Below, piece after piece: positions 33,716 through 41,391 of a DNA stretch of 54,564 bases. Numbering within the stretch: the first letter of the stretch is position 1; every line of letters begins with the position of its first letter. The notes beneath the pieces are model-generated. The model was not told where the DNA came from and made no database searches. It saw only the letters and a list, made by a program, of their open reading frames with translations. Origin of the DNA: DATILI01 sp035476635. GTDB lineage: Bacteria; Pseudomonadota; Gammaproteobacteria; Burkholderiales; Burkholderiaceae_C. The stretch covers positions 1 through 54,564 of the forward strand of contig DATILI010000069.1 in assembly GCA_035476635.1 (NCBI GenBank), given 5' to 3'. The position numbers were made by a program, and so were the translations under genes.

Positions 33716-34957
33716 ATGAAATTCACAATCAAAATCGTTGCTGCGACCGCGGCATTGGCTTGTTCCGGACTGGCGTTCGCGCAAAAGGGCGAGACCGTCA
33801 AGATCGCCCACATCGATCCCTTTTCTGGACCGTTTGCCAACGTGGGCCAGAACCAGCTCAAGAGCTGGCAGTTCGTTGCGGAAACGAAAAACGGCGCCAA
33901 GAATCCCGCCGGCGTCAACTTCGAGATCGTCGGCTTCGACAACAAGGGTTCGCCACAGGAAAGCCTGAACTCGCTCAAGGCCGCAATCGACCAGGGCATC
34001 CGCTATGTCACCCAGGGCAATGGCTCGGGTGCCGCCCTGGCTATTTCCGACGCCGTGCAAAAGCACAATGAGCGCAACCCCGGCAAGGAAGTGGTGTACC
34101 TGAACTACGCCGCCGTGGACCCCGCACTGACCAACGAGAAATGCAGCTACTGGCACTTCCGCCTGGACGCGGACACCTCCATGAAGATGGAGGCGCTGAC
34201 CAGCTTCATGAAGGACCAGGCCGCCGTCAAGAAGGTGTTCCTGCTCAACCAGAACTATTCGCACGGCCAGCAAGTCTCCAAGTACTTCAAGGAAGGCATG
34301 GCGCGCAAGCGTCCCGATGTGCAGATCGTCGGCGACGACCTGCATCCGCTGGGCCAGGTCAAGGACTTCGCCCCGTATGTGGCCAAGATCAAGCAGTCCG
34401 GCGCGGACACCATCGTGACGGGCAACTGGGGCGCCGACATGACCCTGTTCGTCAAGGCGCTCAACGATGCCGGCCTCAAGGTGCCGCTGTACGCCTACTA
34501 TGCCGGCGTGACCGGCACGCCCACGGCGCTGGCCGCCGGCGGCAACATGGATGTGAGCCAGATCGCCATCAGCCACTCGAACTACAAGGACGAGCTGGGC
34601 AAGATGCGCGTTGAATTCAAGAAGAAGTTCAACGACGACTACTACACCTTCCAGACCTACAACGGCATCGTGATGCTCGCCGAAGCCATGGCCAAGGCCA
34701 AGAGCACCGACCCGGTGAAGGTTGCCGCGGCCATGGAAGGCCTGCGCTTCAAGGGCTTCAATGGCGATGCTGAAATGCGCAAGGCCGACCACCAGCTGCA
34801 GCAGCACATGTTCGTCAGCAAGTGGACCAAGGCCGATGCGAAGAACCCGTACAGCGAAGAGAACACGGGCTTCAACTTCAACCCGGTGAAGATGCTGGAA
34901 CCCTATGTGGCATCCACGCCGACTTCCTGCCAGATGAAGCGTCCCTCCGCCTCCTGA
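33716..34957 (+). CDS. HAAT-type ABC transporter substrate-binding protein
   Basis: 413 aa from ATG 33716. Signal peptide 1-22 (CSGLAFAQ), then ETVKIAHIDPFSGPFANVGQNQLKSWQ. Longer than the solitary Liv receptor at 18763 and only distantly similar. It heads a complete five-part transporter gene set. The ligand is probably an amino or other carboxylic acid, given the CoA ligase just upstream. TGGAG precedes the start. Confidence 0.94.
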   Translation: MKFTIKIVAATAALACSGLAFAQKGETVKIAHIDPFSGPFANVGQNQLKSWQFVAETKNGAKNPAGVNFEIVGFDNKGSPQESLNSLKAAIDQGIRYVTQGNGSGAALAISDAVQKHNERNPGKEVVYLNYAAVDPALTNEKCSYWHFRLDADTSMKMEALTSFMKDQAAVKKVFLLNQNYSHGQQVSKYFKEGMARKRPDVQIVGDDLHPLGQVKDFAPYVAKIKQSGADTIVTGNWGADMTLFVKALNDAGLKVPLYAYYAGVTGTPTALAAGGNMDVSQIAISHSNYKDELGKMRVEFKKKFNDDYYTFQTYNGIVMLAEAMAKAKSTDPVKVAAAMEGLRFKGFNGDAEMRKADHQLQQHMFVSKWTKADAKNPYSEENTGFNFNPVKMLEPYVASTPTSCQMKRPSAS

Positions 34958-34973
34958 GACGCTTGCGCCCATC

Positions 34974-35024
34974 CAACGCCGGGTGCGATTTAGGGGCGAG
35001 CAAGCTCCTAGCCATCCGGCGTTG
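34974..35024 (+). other. Long intergenic stem-loop between receptor and permease genes
   Basis: CAACGCCGG (34974-34982) pairs with CCGGCGTTG (35016-35024), and an inner GAGC-AA-GCTC-CTA hairpin lies between. No T run follows. Such stem-loops often protect the highly expressed receptor mRNA and lower permease expression; that role is inferred. Confidence 0.65.
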
Positions 35025-35092
35025 CCGTTTTCCGCTCCCGCGCTCCCGCGCATCCGCGCCACGGCCATTCGCCTCCACCCAATAGGTACAGC

Positions 35093-36040
35093 ATGGAGTT
35101 TTTCACCATATCCCTCCTGAACGGAATGAGCTACGGCTTGCTCCTGTTCATGCTGAGCTCCGGCCTCACGCTGATCTTCAGCATGATGGGCGTGCTCAAC
35201 TTCGCGCACGCGAGTTTCTACATGCTGGGCGCCTATTTCGCCTACAGCGTGACCGACCTGGTCGGCTTCTGGCCGGCGCTGGTGGTCGCACCCTTGCTGG
35301 TGGGAGTTGCGGGCGCGGCGTTCGAGCGCTTTTGCCTGCGCCGCGTGCACAAGTTCGGGCATGTGCCCGAGCTACTCATCACCTTCGGCCTGAGCTACAT
35401 CATCCTGGAGCTGGTGCAGCTGGTGTGGGGCCGCAGCTCGGTGGACTACCGCGTGCCTGCCGCACTGGACGGCCCCTTGTTCACCTTGTTCGGCACGCAG
35501 TTTCCGATGTACCGCGGCTTCATGATGTTGGTCGCGGTGCTGATGCTGATCTCCATCTGGCTGCTGCTCACGCGCACGCGCATCGGCCTGGTGATCCAGG
35601 CGGCGCTGACGCATCCCGAAACGGTGGAGGCGCTGGGGCACAACGTACCGCGCGTCTTCATGCTGGTCTTCGGCGGCGGCGCCGCGCTGGCGGGCCTGGC
35701 CGGCGTCATCGGCGGCAATGCCTTTGTGACCGAGCCGGGCATGGCCGCGACGGTGGGTTCGGTGATTTTCGTGGTCGTGGTCGTCGGTGGCATGGGCTCC
35801 CTGGCTGGCGCCTTCCTGGCCTCGGTCCTGATCGGCGTGATCCAGACGTTCGCCGTTGCCGTTGACAGCTCGCTGCTCGGCGCCGCCGGCATGTTCGGCG
35901 CAACCATCACGCCGGACACGTTTGGCTACTCGCTGTGGAAGCTCAAGATCAGCCAGGTGGCGCCGATCCTGCCCTATCTCTTCCTGGTGCTGATCCTGAT
36001 CTTCCGGCCCAAGGGCCTCCTGGGTACACGGGAGGGATAA
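35093..36040 (+). CDS. HAAT ABC transporter permease, LivH type
   Basis: 315 aa, about eight membrane helices. Start FFTISLLNGMSYGLLLFMLSSGLTLIFSMMGVLNFAHASFYMLGAY is the LivH signature; the EAA-like loop is near ALTHPETVEALGHN. It forms the membrane channel with the LivM-type protein encoded 5 bases downstream. Confidence 0.95.
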   Translation: MEFFTISLLNGMSYGLLLFMLSSGLTLIFSMMGVLNFAHASFYMLGAYFAYSVTDLVGFWPALVVAPLLVGVAGAAFERFCLRRVHKFGHVPELLITFGLSYIILELVQLVWGRSSVDYRVPAALDGPLFTLFGTQFPMYRGFMMLVAVLMLISIWLLLTRTRIGLVIQAALTHPETVEALGHNVPRVFMLVFGGGAALAGLAGVIGGNAFVTEPGMAATVGSVIFVVVVVGGMGSLAGAFLASVLIGVIQTFAVAVDSSLLGAAGMFGATITPDTFGYSLWKLKISQVAPILPYLFLVLILIFRPKGLLGTREG

Positions 36041-36045
36041 GAAAA

Positions 36046-37341
36046 ATGTCAGCCAACCACTACCAATTCAAACCCTTCAACATCGGCCGCTGGATCGTCT
36101 GGAGCCTGTTCGCGCTGCTGCTCCTGGTCTCGCCGATGATTTTCACCAGCAGCCTGAGCCACACCATGCTCAGCCAGATGGGCATCGCCATCATCGTCTG
36201 CCTGAGCTACAACATGCTGCTGGGGCAGGGCGGCATGCTCAGCTTCGGCCACGCGGTGTACTCGGGCCTCGGCTCGTTCCTGGCCATTCATTCGCTGAAC
36301 CTCATCAGCGGCGGCCAGTTGCCGATGCCGGTCAGCCTGACCCCCATCGTCGGCGGCGTGGCGGGGGCGATCTTTGCCGTCCTGCTGGGCTGGGTCACGA
36401 CCAAGAAATCGGGCACCACGTTCGCCATGATCACGCTGGGCATTGGCGAGCTGGTCTGGGCCATGTCGCTGATGTTCCCGGAATTCTTCGGCGGCGAAGG
36501 CGGCGTCTCGGGCAATCGCGTCGCCGGCCCGAAAGTCCTGGGCATCACCTTTGGCCCGCAGGTGCAGCTGTACTACCTGATCGCGATCTACACCTTCATC
36601 TGCACGGGACTGATGTTCGCCTTCACGCGCACGCCGCTGGGCCGCATGCTGAATGCGGTACGCGACAACCCGGAGCGCGTGGAGTTCGTCGGCTACGACA
36701 CCCAGCGCGTGCGTTATATCGCCTTTATCATCGCGGCCTTCTTCGCCGGGATCTCCGGCGGCCTGGCGGCGCTGAACTTCGAGATCGTGACCTCCGAGGT
36801 AGTGAGCGGCTACCGCTCCGGCGCCTACCTGCTGTTCACCTTCCTTGGCGGCGCGACGTTCTTCTTCGGCCCGATCATCGGCGCCATCCTGATGGTGCTG
36901 GCGTTCGTGCTGCTCAGTGAATTGACCAAGGCCTGGCTGCTGTATCTGGGCCTGGTCTTCCTGTTCATGGTGATGTACGCGCCCGGCGGCATTGCCAGCC
37001 TGATCATGATGAACCTGCGTGTCGCAGCCTTCGGCAAGCTTCGGCAACTGTGGGTCAGCTACCTGGCGCTTGCCGTCACCGCCTTCATCGTTCTCATCGG
37101 CGCGGCCGCAATGATCGAGATGGTCTACCACCTGCAGCTCAATGCCGCGCTCGGGTCGGAACTCAAGTTCATGGGCGTCACGCTCGATGCCAAGGGCCTG
37201 AACAGCTGGTTTGGCGCGGGCTTCGTGATGCTCACGGGTGTTGCCATGTTCGAAGTGACGCGCCGGCAGTTTGCGCGCGAGTGGGGCGCGATCCAGGAAT
37301 TCATCGAAAAAGAAATCAAGCGTCGGGAGGCTCTGGGATGA
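36046..37341 (+). CDS. HAAT ABC transporter permease, LivM type, with C-terminal extension
   Basis: 431 aa from ATG 36046. Core permease to about residue 325 (LSYNMLLGQGGMLSFGHAVYSGLGSF, then RDNPERVEFVGYDTQRVRYIAF). A further 105 or so residues follow the normal end, including two hydrophobic segments (about 345-365 and 385-400) and a basic cytosolic tail (EFIEKEIKRREALG). Its stop overlaps the LivG start by 4 bases (ATGA). Confidence 0.93.
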   Translation: MSANHYQFKPFNIGRWIVWSLFALLLLVSPMIFTSSLSHTMLSQMGIAIIVCLSYNMLLGQGGMLSFGHAVYSGLGSFLAIHSLNLISGGQLPMPVSLTPIVGGVAGAIFAVLLGWVTTKKSGTTFAMITLGIGELVWAMSLMFPEFFGGEGGVSGNRVAGPKVLGITFGPQVQLYYLIAIYTFICTGLMFAFTRTPLGRMLNAVRDNPERVEFVGYDTQRVRYIAFIIAAFFAGISGGLAALNFEIVTSEVVSGYRSGAYLLFTFLGGATFFFGPIIGAILMVLAFVLLSELTKAWLLYLGLVFLFMVMYAPGGIASLIMMNLRVAAFGKLRQLWVSYLALAVTAFIVLIGAAAMIEMVYHLQLNAALGSELKFMGVTLDAKGLNSWFGAGFVMLTGVAMFEVTRRQFAREWGAIQEFIEKEIKRREALG

Positions 37342-38108
37342 GCTACGCACTAGAACTGAAAGACCTGCGCAAGAGCTTCGGCAAAACCGAAATCATCCGC
37401 GGCGCCAACCTGGCGGTGACCGCGGGCGAGCGCATCGCCATCATCGGGCCCAATGGCGCGGGCAAGTCCACGCTGTTCAACCTGATCAGCGGCCGCTTCG
37501 AGCCCACCAGCGGCGACGTACTGCTCAACGGCCATCGCATCAACGGCAGGAAGCCCTTCGAAATCAATCGCCTGGGCCTGTCGCGCAGCTTCCAGATCAC
37601 CAACATCTTCCCCAAGCTCAGCGTGTTCGAGAACCTGCGCTGCGGCGTGCTCTGGAGCCTGGGCTACAAGTACAGCTTCTGGAAGTTCCTGGCCGACCTG
37701 GACGACGCGAACGAGCGGGCCAACGACTTGATGGCCATGATCAAGCTCGACCGCAAGCACGATGTGCTGGCGATGAACCTGACCTATGCCGAGCAGCGGG
37801 CGCTGGAAATCGGCATCACCATTGCCGGCGGGGCCAACGTGATCCTGCTGGACGAGCCGACCGCGGGCATGAGCAGGAGCGAAACCAAGCGCTTCATCAG
37901 CCTGATCAAGGAGGTGACGGTGGGCAAGACCCTGCTGACAGTCGAACACGACATGGGCGTGGTGTTCGGCCTGGCCGACAAGATTGCCGTGGTGGTCTAC
38001 GGCGAAGTCATCGCCTTCGACACCCCCGACGCCGTGCGCGCCAATCAGCGCGTGCAGGAGGCCTATCTGGGCTCTTCTGTCGCAGACCAACAGGCGGGAG
38101 GGCACTGA
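37338..38108 (+). CDS. HAAT ABC transporter ATP-binding protein, LivG type
   Basis: 256 aa. Walker A GPNGAGKST, with normal lysine (about residue 42); LivG insertion region (NIFPKLSVFENLRCGV); signature region reads LTYAEQRALEIG in place of LSGGQ, typical of LivG; Walker B VILLDEPTAGMS. It couples ATP hydrolysis to transport with the LivF-type partner. In most genomes livF follows within a few bases; here 362 bases of repeats intervene. Confidence 0.95.
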   Translation: MSYALELKDLRKSFGKTEIIRGANLAVTAGERIAIIGPNGAGKSTLFNLISGRFEPTSGDVLLNGHRINGRKPFEINRLGLSRSFQITNIFPKLSVFENLRCGVLWSLGYKYSFWKFLADLDDANERANDLMAMIKLDRKHDVLAMNLTYAEQRALEIGITIAGGANVILLDEPTAGMSRSETKRFISLIKEVTVGKTLLTVEHDMGVVFGLADKIAVVVYGEVIAFDTPDAVRANQRVQEAYLGSSVADQQAGGH

Positions 38109-38180
38109 AATGAAACCTTTCCTCTCTATTCGTCGCGTTTTTGTGCGTGAAGTGCGTGGGTCAGGGTTCTGTTCAGGGCG

Positions 38181-38285
38181 CGATCACGCCGACGGCGTAC
38201 TCTGCTCCGCGAATGTCCCCCGCTCGGCCTATGGCCGAAGCTCCTCCTTTATTTCGCTGCGCAGAGCACACCATCGGCGTGATCG
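38181..38285 (+). repeat. Structured repeat copy A
   Basis: Outer arms 38181-38205 and 38261-38285 are complementary at 22 of 25 positions. Inside are two conserved blocks, 38206-38223 (18 bp) and 38240-38260 (21 bp), around a hairpin TCGGCC-TAT-GGCCGA. Both blocks recur exactly, in inverted orientation, in copy B. Confidence 0.85.
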
Positions 38286-38340
38286 TTCAGAGCACAGGTT
38301 GATCGACCGCAAAACCACAGCGTGCCCTCGTGCGCAGGGC

Positions 38341-38412
38341 ACCGGGTGCTCCCCGCAGCGAAATAAAGGAGGAGCCGAAGGCGGGGGACATTCGCGGAGG
38401 GGAGCACCCGGT
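38341..38412 (-). repeat. Structured repeat copy B, inverted relative to copy A
   Basis: Outer arms ACCGGGTGCTCCCC and GGGGAGCACCCGGT pair perfectly (14 bp). Inside, 38355-38375 and 38381-38398 are the exact reverse complements of the two blocks of copy A, around a shorter hairpin (GCC-GAA-GGC). Outer stem sequences differ from copy A while self-complementarity is kept. Confidence 0.85.
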
Positions 38413-38470
38413 GTCCTGTGCACGCACCCCGAACGCACGCGGGTGGTGCAATCCATCATGGAAAACTGAC

Positions 38471-39166
38471 ATGCTAAAGATCGAAAACCTCCACGCGTTC
38501 TATGGCAAGAGCCACGTGCTGCACGGCGTTCACTTCGAAGTGAATCCCGGCGAGATCGTGGCCCTGCTCGGGCGCAACGGCTCCGGCCGCTCGACCACGG
38601 CCAAGGCCATCATGGGCATGGTCGACTGCACCGGCGTGGTCGACTGGAAGGGTCAGCACACCCTGGGCAAGAAGGCCTACGAGATTGCCCATCTGGGCAT
38701 CGGCTACGTGCCCGAGAACCGCGACATCTTCCCCAAGCTCACCGTGCACCAGAACCTGTTGCTGGGCCAAAAAGGATCGGGCAAGGGCAGCCGCTGGTCG
38801 TTTGATGACATGTACGAGATGTTCCCGCGCCTGAAGGAGCGCCAGCATACCGAGGCCGGCGTGCTCTCCGGCGGCGAGCAGCAGATGCTCACCCTGTGCC
38901 GCACCTTGATGGGCGACCCGGACCTGATCATCATCGACGAGCCGACCGAGGGCCTCGCGCCCAAGATCGTCGAACTCGTGGGCGAATACCTGAAGAAACT
39001 CAAGAACCGCGGAATTTCGGTGCTGCTGATCGAGCAGAAGCTGACCATCGCCATGGCGATTTCCGACCGGGCCCTGGTGATGGGCCATGGAAGCATCGTG
39101 TTTCAAGGAACCCCTGACACTTTGCGCGCCGACGCCTATATTCGTAAGGAATGGCTGGAGGTCTAG
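38471..39166 (+). CDS. HAAT ABC transporter ATP-binding protein, LivF type, Walker A Lys-to-Arg
   Basis: 231 aa. ABC signature LSGGEQQ, Walker B LIIIDEPTEG and the LIEQ switch region are normal for LivF. The Walker A motif reads GRNGSGRST, with arginine (R40, codon CGC at 38588-38590) where nearly all ABC ATPases have lysine. It is separated from livG by a repeat block. Despite the substitution the frame is intact and the rest is conserved, so it is likely functional, with ATP hydrolysis possibly relying on the LivG-side lysine. Confidence 0.93.
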   Translation: MLKIENLHAFYGKSHVLHGVHFEVNPGEIVALLGRNGSGRSTTAKAIMGMVDCTGVVDWKGQHTLGKKAYEIAHLGIGYVPENRDIFPKLTVHQNLLLGQKGSGKGSRWSFDDMYEMFPRLKERQHTEAGVLSGGEQQMLTLCRTLMGDPDLIIIDEPTEGLAPKIVELVGEYLKKLKNRGISVLLIEQKLTIAMAISDRALVMGHGSIVFQGTPDTLRADAYIRKEWLEV

Positions 39167-39240
39167 CCCACCCAAGGGCGCCTGTCCCTTACAAGACAAA
39201 CGAGATTGCACTGCAACATAATCCTTCTACAATCAAAAAC

Positions 39241-39252
39241 GAACGACCGTTC
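39241..39252. promoter_or_regulatory. Candidate TetR-type operator before the beta-oxidation gene
   Basis: GAACG-AC-CGTTC, flanked by A-rich and T-rich sequence, 26 bases before the ATG at 39279. The GAACG/CGTTC dyad resembles operators of TetR-family fatty-acid regulators in betaproteobacteria (from memory, FadP-like). It would overlap the core promoter or leader. Confidence 0.5.
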
Positions 39253-39278
39253 TTTTTATCTTTTTGAGGAACACCGGC

Positions 39279-41378
39279 ATGACTGCTGAATACAAAGTTC
39301 ACGGCGATGTGGCTGTGATTACCATGAACAACCCGCCGGTCAATGGCCTGGGTTTCGCAACACGCCAGGGCATCGCCGACGGTCTGGCCAAGGCCAATGC
39401 CGACGCAGCGGTCAAGGCCATCGTCGTCACCGGTGCCGGCAAGGCGTTCTCCGGTGGCGCAGACATCAAGGAATTCGGCAGCCCCAAGGCGCTGCAGGAG
39501 CCCAATCTGCTGAGCGTGATCCTCGCGCTCGAAAATTCATCCAAGCCTGTCGTCGCTGCCATCCATAGCGTGTGCATGGGCGGCGGCCTCGAGCTGGCGC
39601 TGGGTTGCCACTACCGCATCGCGGCGCCCGGCACCAATGTCGCGCTGCCCGAAGTCAAGCTGGGCCTCGTGCCCGGCGCCGGCGGCACGCAGCGCCTGCC
39701 GCGCGTGCTGGGCGTGGAAACCGCGCTCAACATGATCGTCTCCGGCGAGCCCGTCAAGAGCGAACTGCTCGCCACGCTGCCTGGCCAGAAGCTGTTCGAC
39801 AAGTTGGCTGCTTCGCCCGAGTCGCTGGCCGAAGAGGCCCTGGCCTTTGCCCGCTCGGTGGCCGATGCGCGCCCGCTGCCCCTGGTGCGCGACCTGAAGG
39901 CCAAGCATCCGAATGGCGACGCCTACTTCCAGTTCGCGCGCAACATGGTCAAGGGCATGTCCAAGAATTTCCCTGCGCCCGGCAAATGCGTGGACGCCGT
40001 GGAAGCCGCGACCAAGAAGAAGTTCGACGAAGGCATGGCCTTCGAGCGCGAGCTCTTCATCAACCTGATGTGGACGCCCGAGTGCCGCGCACTGCGCCAT
40101 ATCTTCATGGCCGAGCGCGCTGCCTCCAAGATTCCCGATGTGCCGGAAGACACGCCGCAACGCGCCATCAAGTCGGTAGCCGTGATCGGCGCCGGCACCA
40201 TGGGTGGTGGTATCTCGATGAACTTCCTGAACGCGGGCATCCCGGTCAAGATTCTTGAAATGAAGCAGGACGCGCTGGACCGCGGCGTCGCCACGATCAA
40301 GAAGAACTACGAAGCCCAGGTCAAGAAGGGCAAGCTCAAGCAGGACAAGTACGAGCAGCGCGTGAACCTGTTGTCCACCACGCTGGACTACAACGACCTG
40401 AAAGACGCCGACATCGTGATCGAAGCGGTGTTCGAGGAAATGGGCGTCAAGGAAGCCGTGTTCAAGAAACTCGACGAAGTGATGAAGCCCGGCGCGATCC
40501 TGGCTTCCAACACGTCCACGCTGGATGTGAACAAGATCGCTTCGTTCACCAAGCGCCCGCAGGACGTCATCGGTACCCACTTCTTCAGCCCGGCCAACGT
40601 GATGAAGCTGCTGGAAGTGGTGCGCGGCGAGAAGACCGGCAAGGATGTGCTGGCCACGGTGATGGCGATGGGCAAGAAGATCAAGAAGACCTCGGTCGTC
40701 TCCGGCGTCTGCGATGGTTTCATCGGCAACCGCATGATCGAGCGCTACAGCCAGCAAGCCGGCTTCCTGCTCGACGAAGGCGCGACGCCGCAGCAGGTGG
40801 ACAAGGCGGTCGAGAAGTTCGGCTTCGCCATGGGCCCGTTCCGCATGGGCGACCTGGCCGGCAACGACATCGGCTGGGCCATCCGCAAGCGCCGCGTGGT
40901 CGAGAAGCCGGACATGAAATACAGCAAGACGGCTGACCTGCTGTGCGAGCTGGGCCGCTTCGGCCAGAAGACCGGTGCGGGCTGGTACGACTACCAGGCA
41001 GGCAAGCGCGATGCCATCCCTTCCAAGCTCGTCGAGGACATGGTCGAGAAGCACCGCAAGGACGCCGGCATCACGCCACGCAAGATTTCCGACGAGGAAA
41101 TCGTGCAGCGCCTGGTCTACGCCCTGGTCAACGAGGCAGCGCACATCCTGGAAGAGGGCATCGCTTCCAAGGCCAGCGACATCGACATGGTCTACCTGAC
41201 CGGCTACGGCTTCCCGATCCATCGCGGTGGCCCGATGCTCTACGCCGACCAGATCGGCCTGTTCAACGTGGTGCAGAGCATGAACCGCTTTGCGCAGAAC
41301 CCGCTGGACGACGGTGCCTTCTGGAAGCCGGCACCGCTTCTGGCCAAGCTCGCGGCAGAAGGCAAGACCTTCAACTAA
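39279..41378 (+). CDS. Bifunctional enoyl-CoA hydratase / 3-hydroxyacyl-CoA dehydrogenase (FadB/FadJ-like)
   Basis: 699 aa. Hydratase domain 1-190 with catalytic glutamates E105 (GGGLELALGC) and E125 (LPEVKLGLVPGAGGTQ). NAD-binding dehydrogenase domain from about 300 (VIGAGTMGGGISM), HAD signature HFFSPANVMKLLEVV, and C-terminal domains to the end. It does the second and third steps of beta-oxidation; the thiolase gene follows after the M20 gene. TGAGGA precedes the ATG. Confidence 0.94.
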   Translation: MTAEYKVHGDVAVITMNNPPVNGLGFATRQGIADGLAKANADAAVKAIVVTGAGKAFSGGADIKEFGSPKALQEPNLLSVILALENSSKPVVAAIHSVCMGGGLELALGCHYRIAAPGTNVALPEVKLGLVPGAGGTQRLPRVLGVETALNMIVSGEPVKSELLATLPGQKLFDKLAASPESLAEEALAFARSVADARPLPLVRDLKAKHPNGDAYFQFARNMVKGMSKNFPAPGKCVDAVEAATKKKFDEGMAFERELFINLMWTPECRALRHIFMAERAASKIPDVPEDTPQRAIKSVAVIGAGTMGGGISMNFLNAGIPVKILEMKQDALDRGVATIKKNYEAQVKKGKLKQDKYEQRVNLLSTTLDYNDLKDADIVIEAVFEEMGVKEAVFKKLDEVMKPGAILASNTSTLDVNKIASFTKRPQDVIGTHFFSPANVMKLLEVVRGEKTGKDVLATVMAMGKKIKKTSVVSGVCDGFIGNRMIERYSQQAGFLLDEGATPQQVDKAVEKFGFAMGPFRMGDLAGNDIGWAIRKRRVVEKPDMKYSKTADLLCELGRFGQKTGAGWYDYQAGKRDAIPSKLVEDMVEKHRKDAGITPRKISDEEIVQRLVYALVNEAAHILEEGIASKASDIDMVYLTGYGFPIHRGGPMLYADQIGLFNVVQSMNRFAQNPLDDGAFWKPAPLLAKLAAEGKTFN

Positions 41379-41391
41379 GGCTGCAAGCACG

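Larger units (their letters stand above)
38109..38470. repeat. 362 bp repeat-filled insertion between livG and livF
   Basis: No gene seen. It contains two inverted copies of a structured element (38181-38285 and 38341-38412, described separately) and a hairpin GTGCCCT/AGGGCAC at 38322-38342. A short ATG frame opens at 38110 but has no family-like content. The block lies inside an operon whose other junctions are 5 bases or overlapping. Confidence 0.8.

Noticed and set aside
38341..38412. Rho-independent terminator after livG
   Set aside because: The stem is strong but no T run follows, and the inner blocks recur in copy A, so it is better read as a repeat element.
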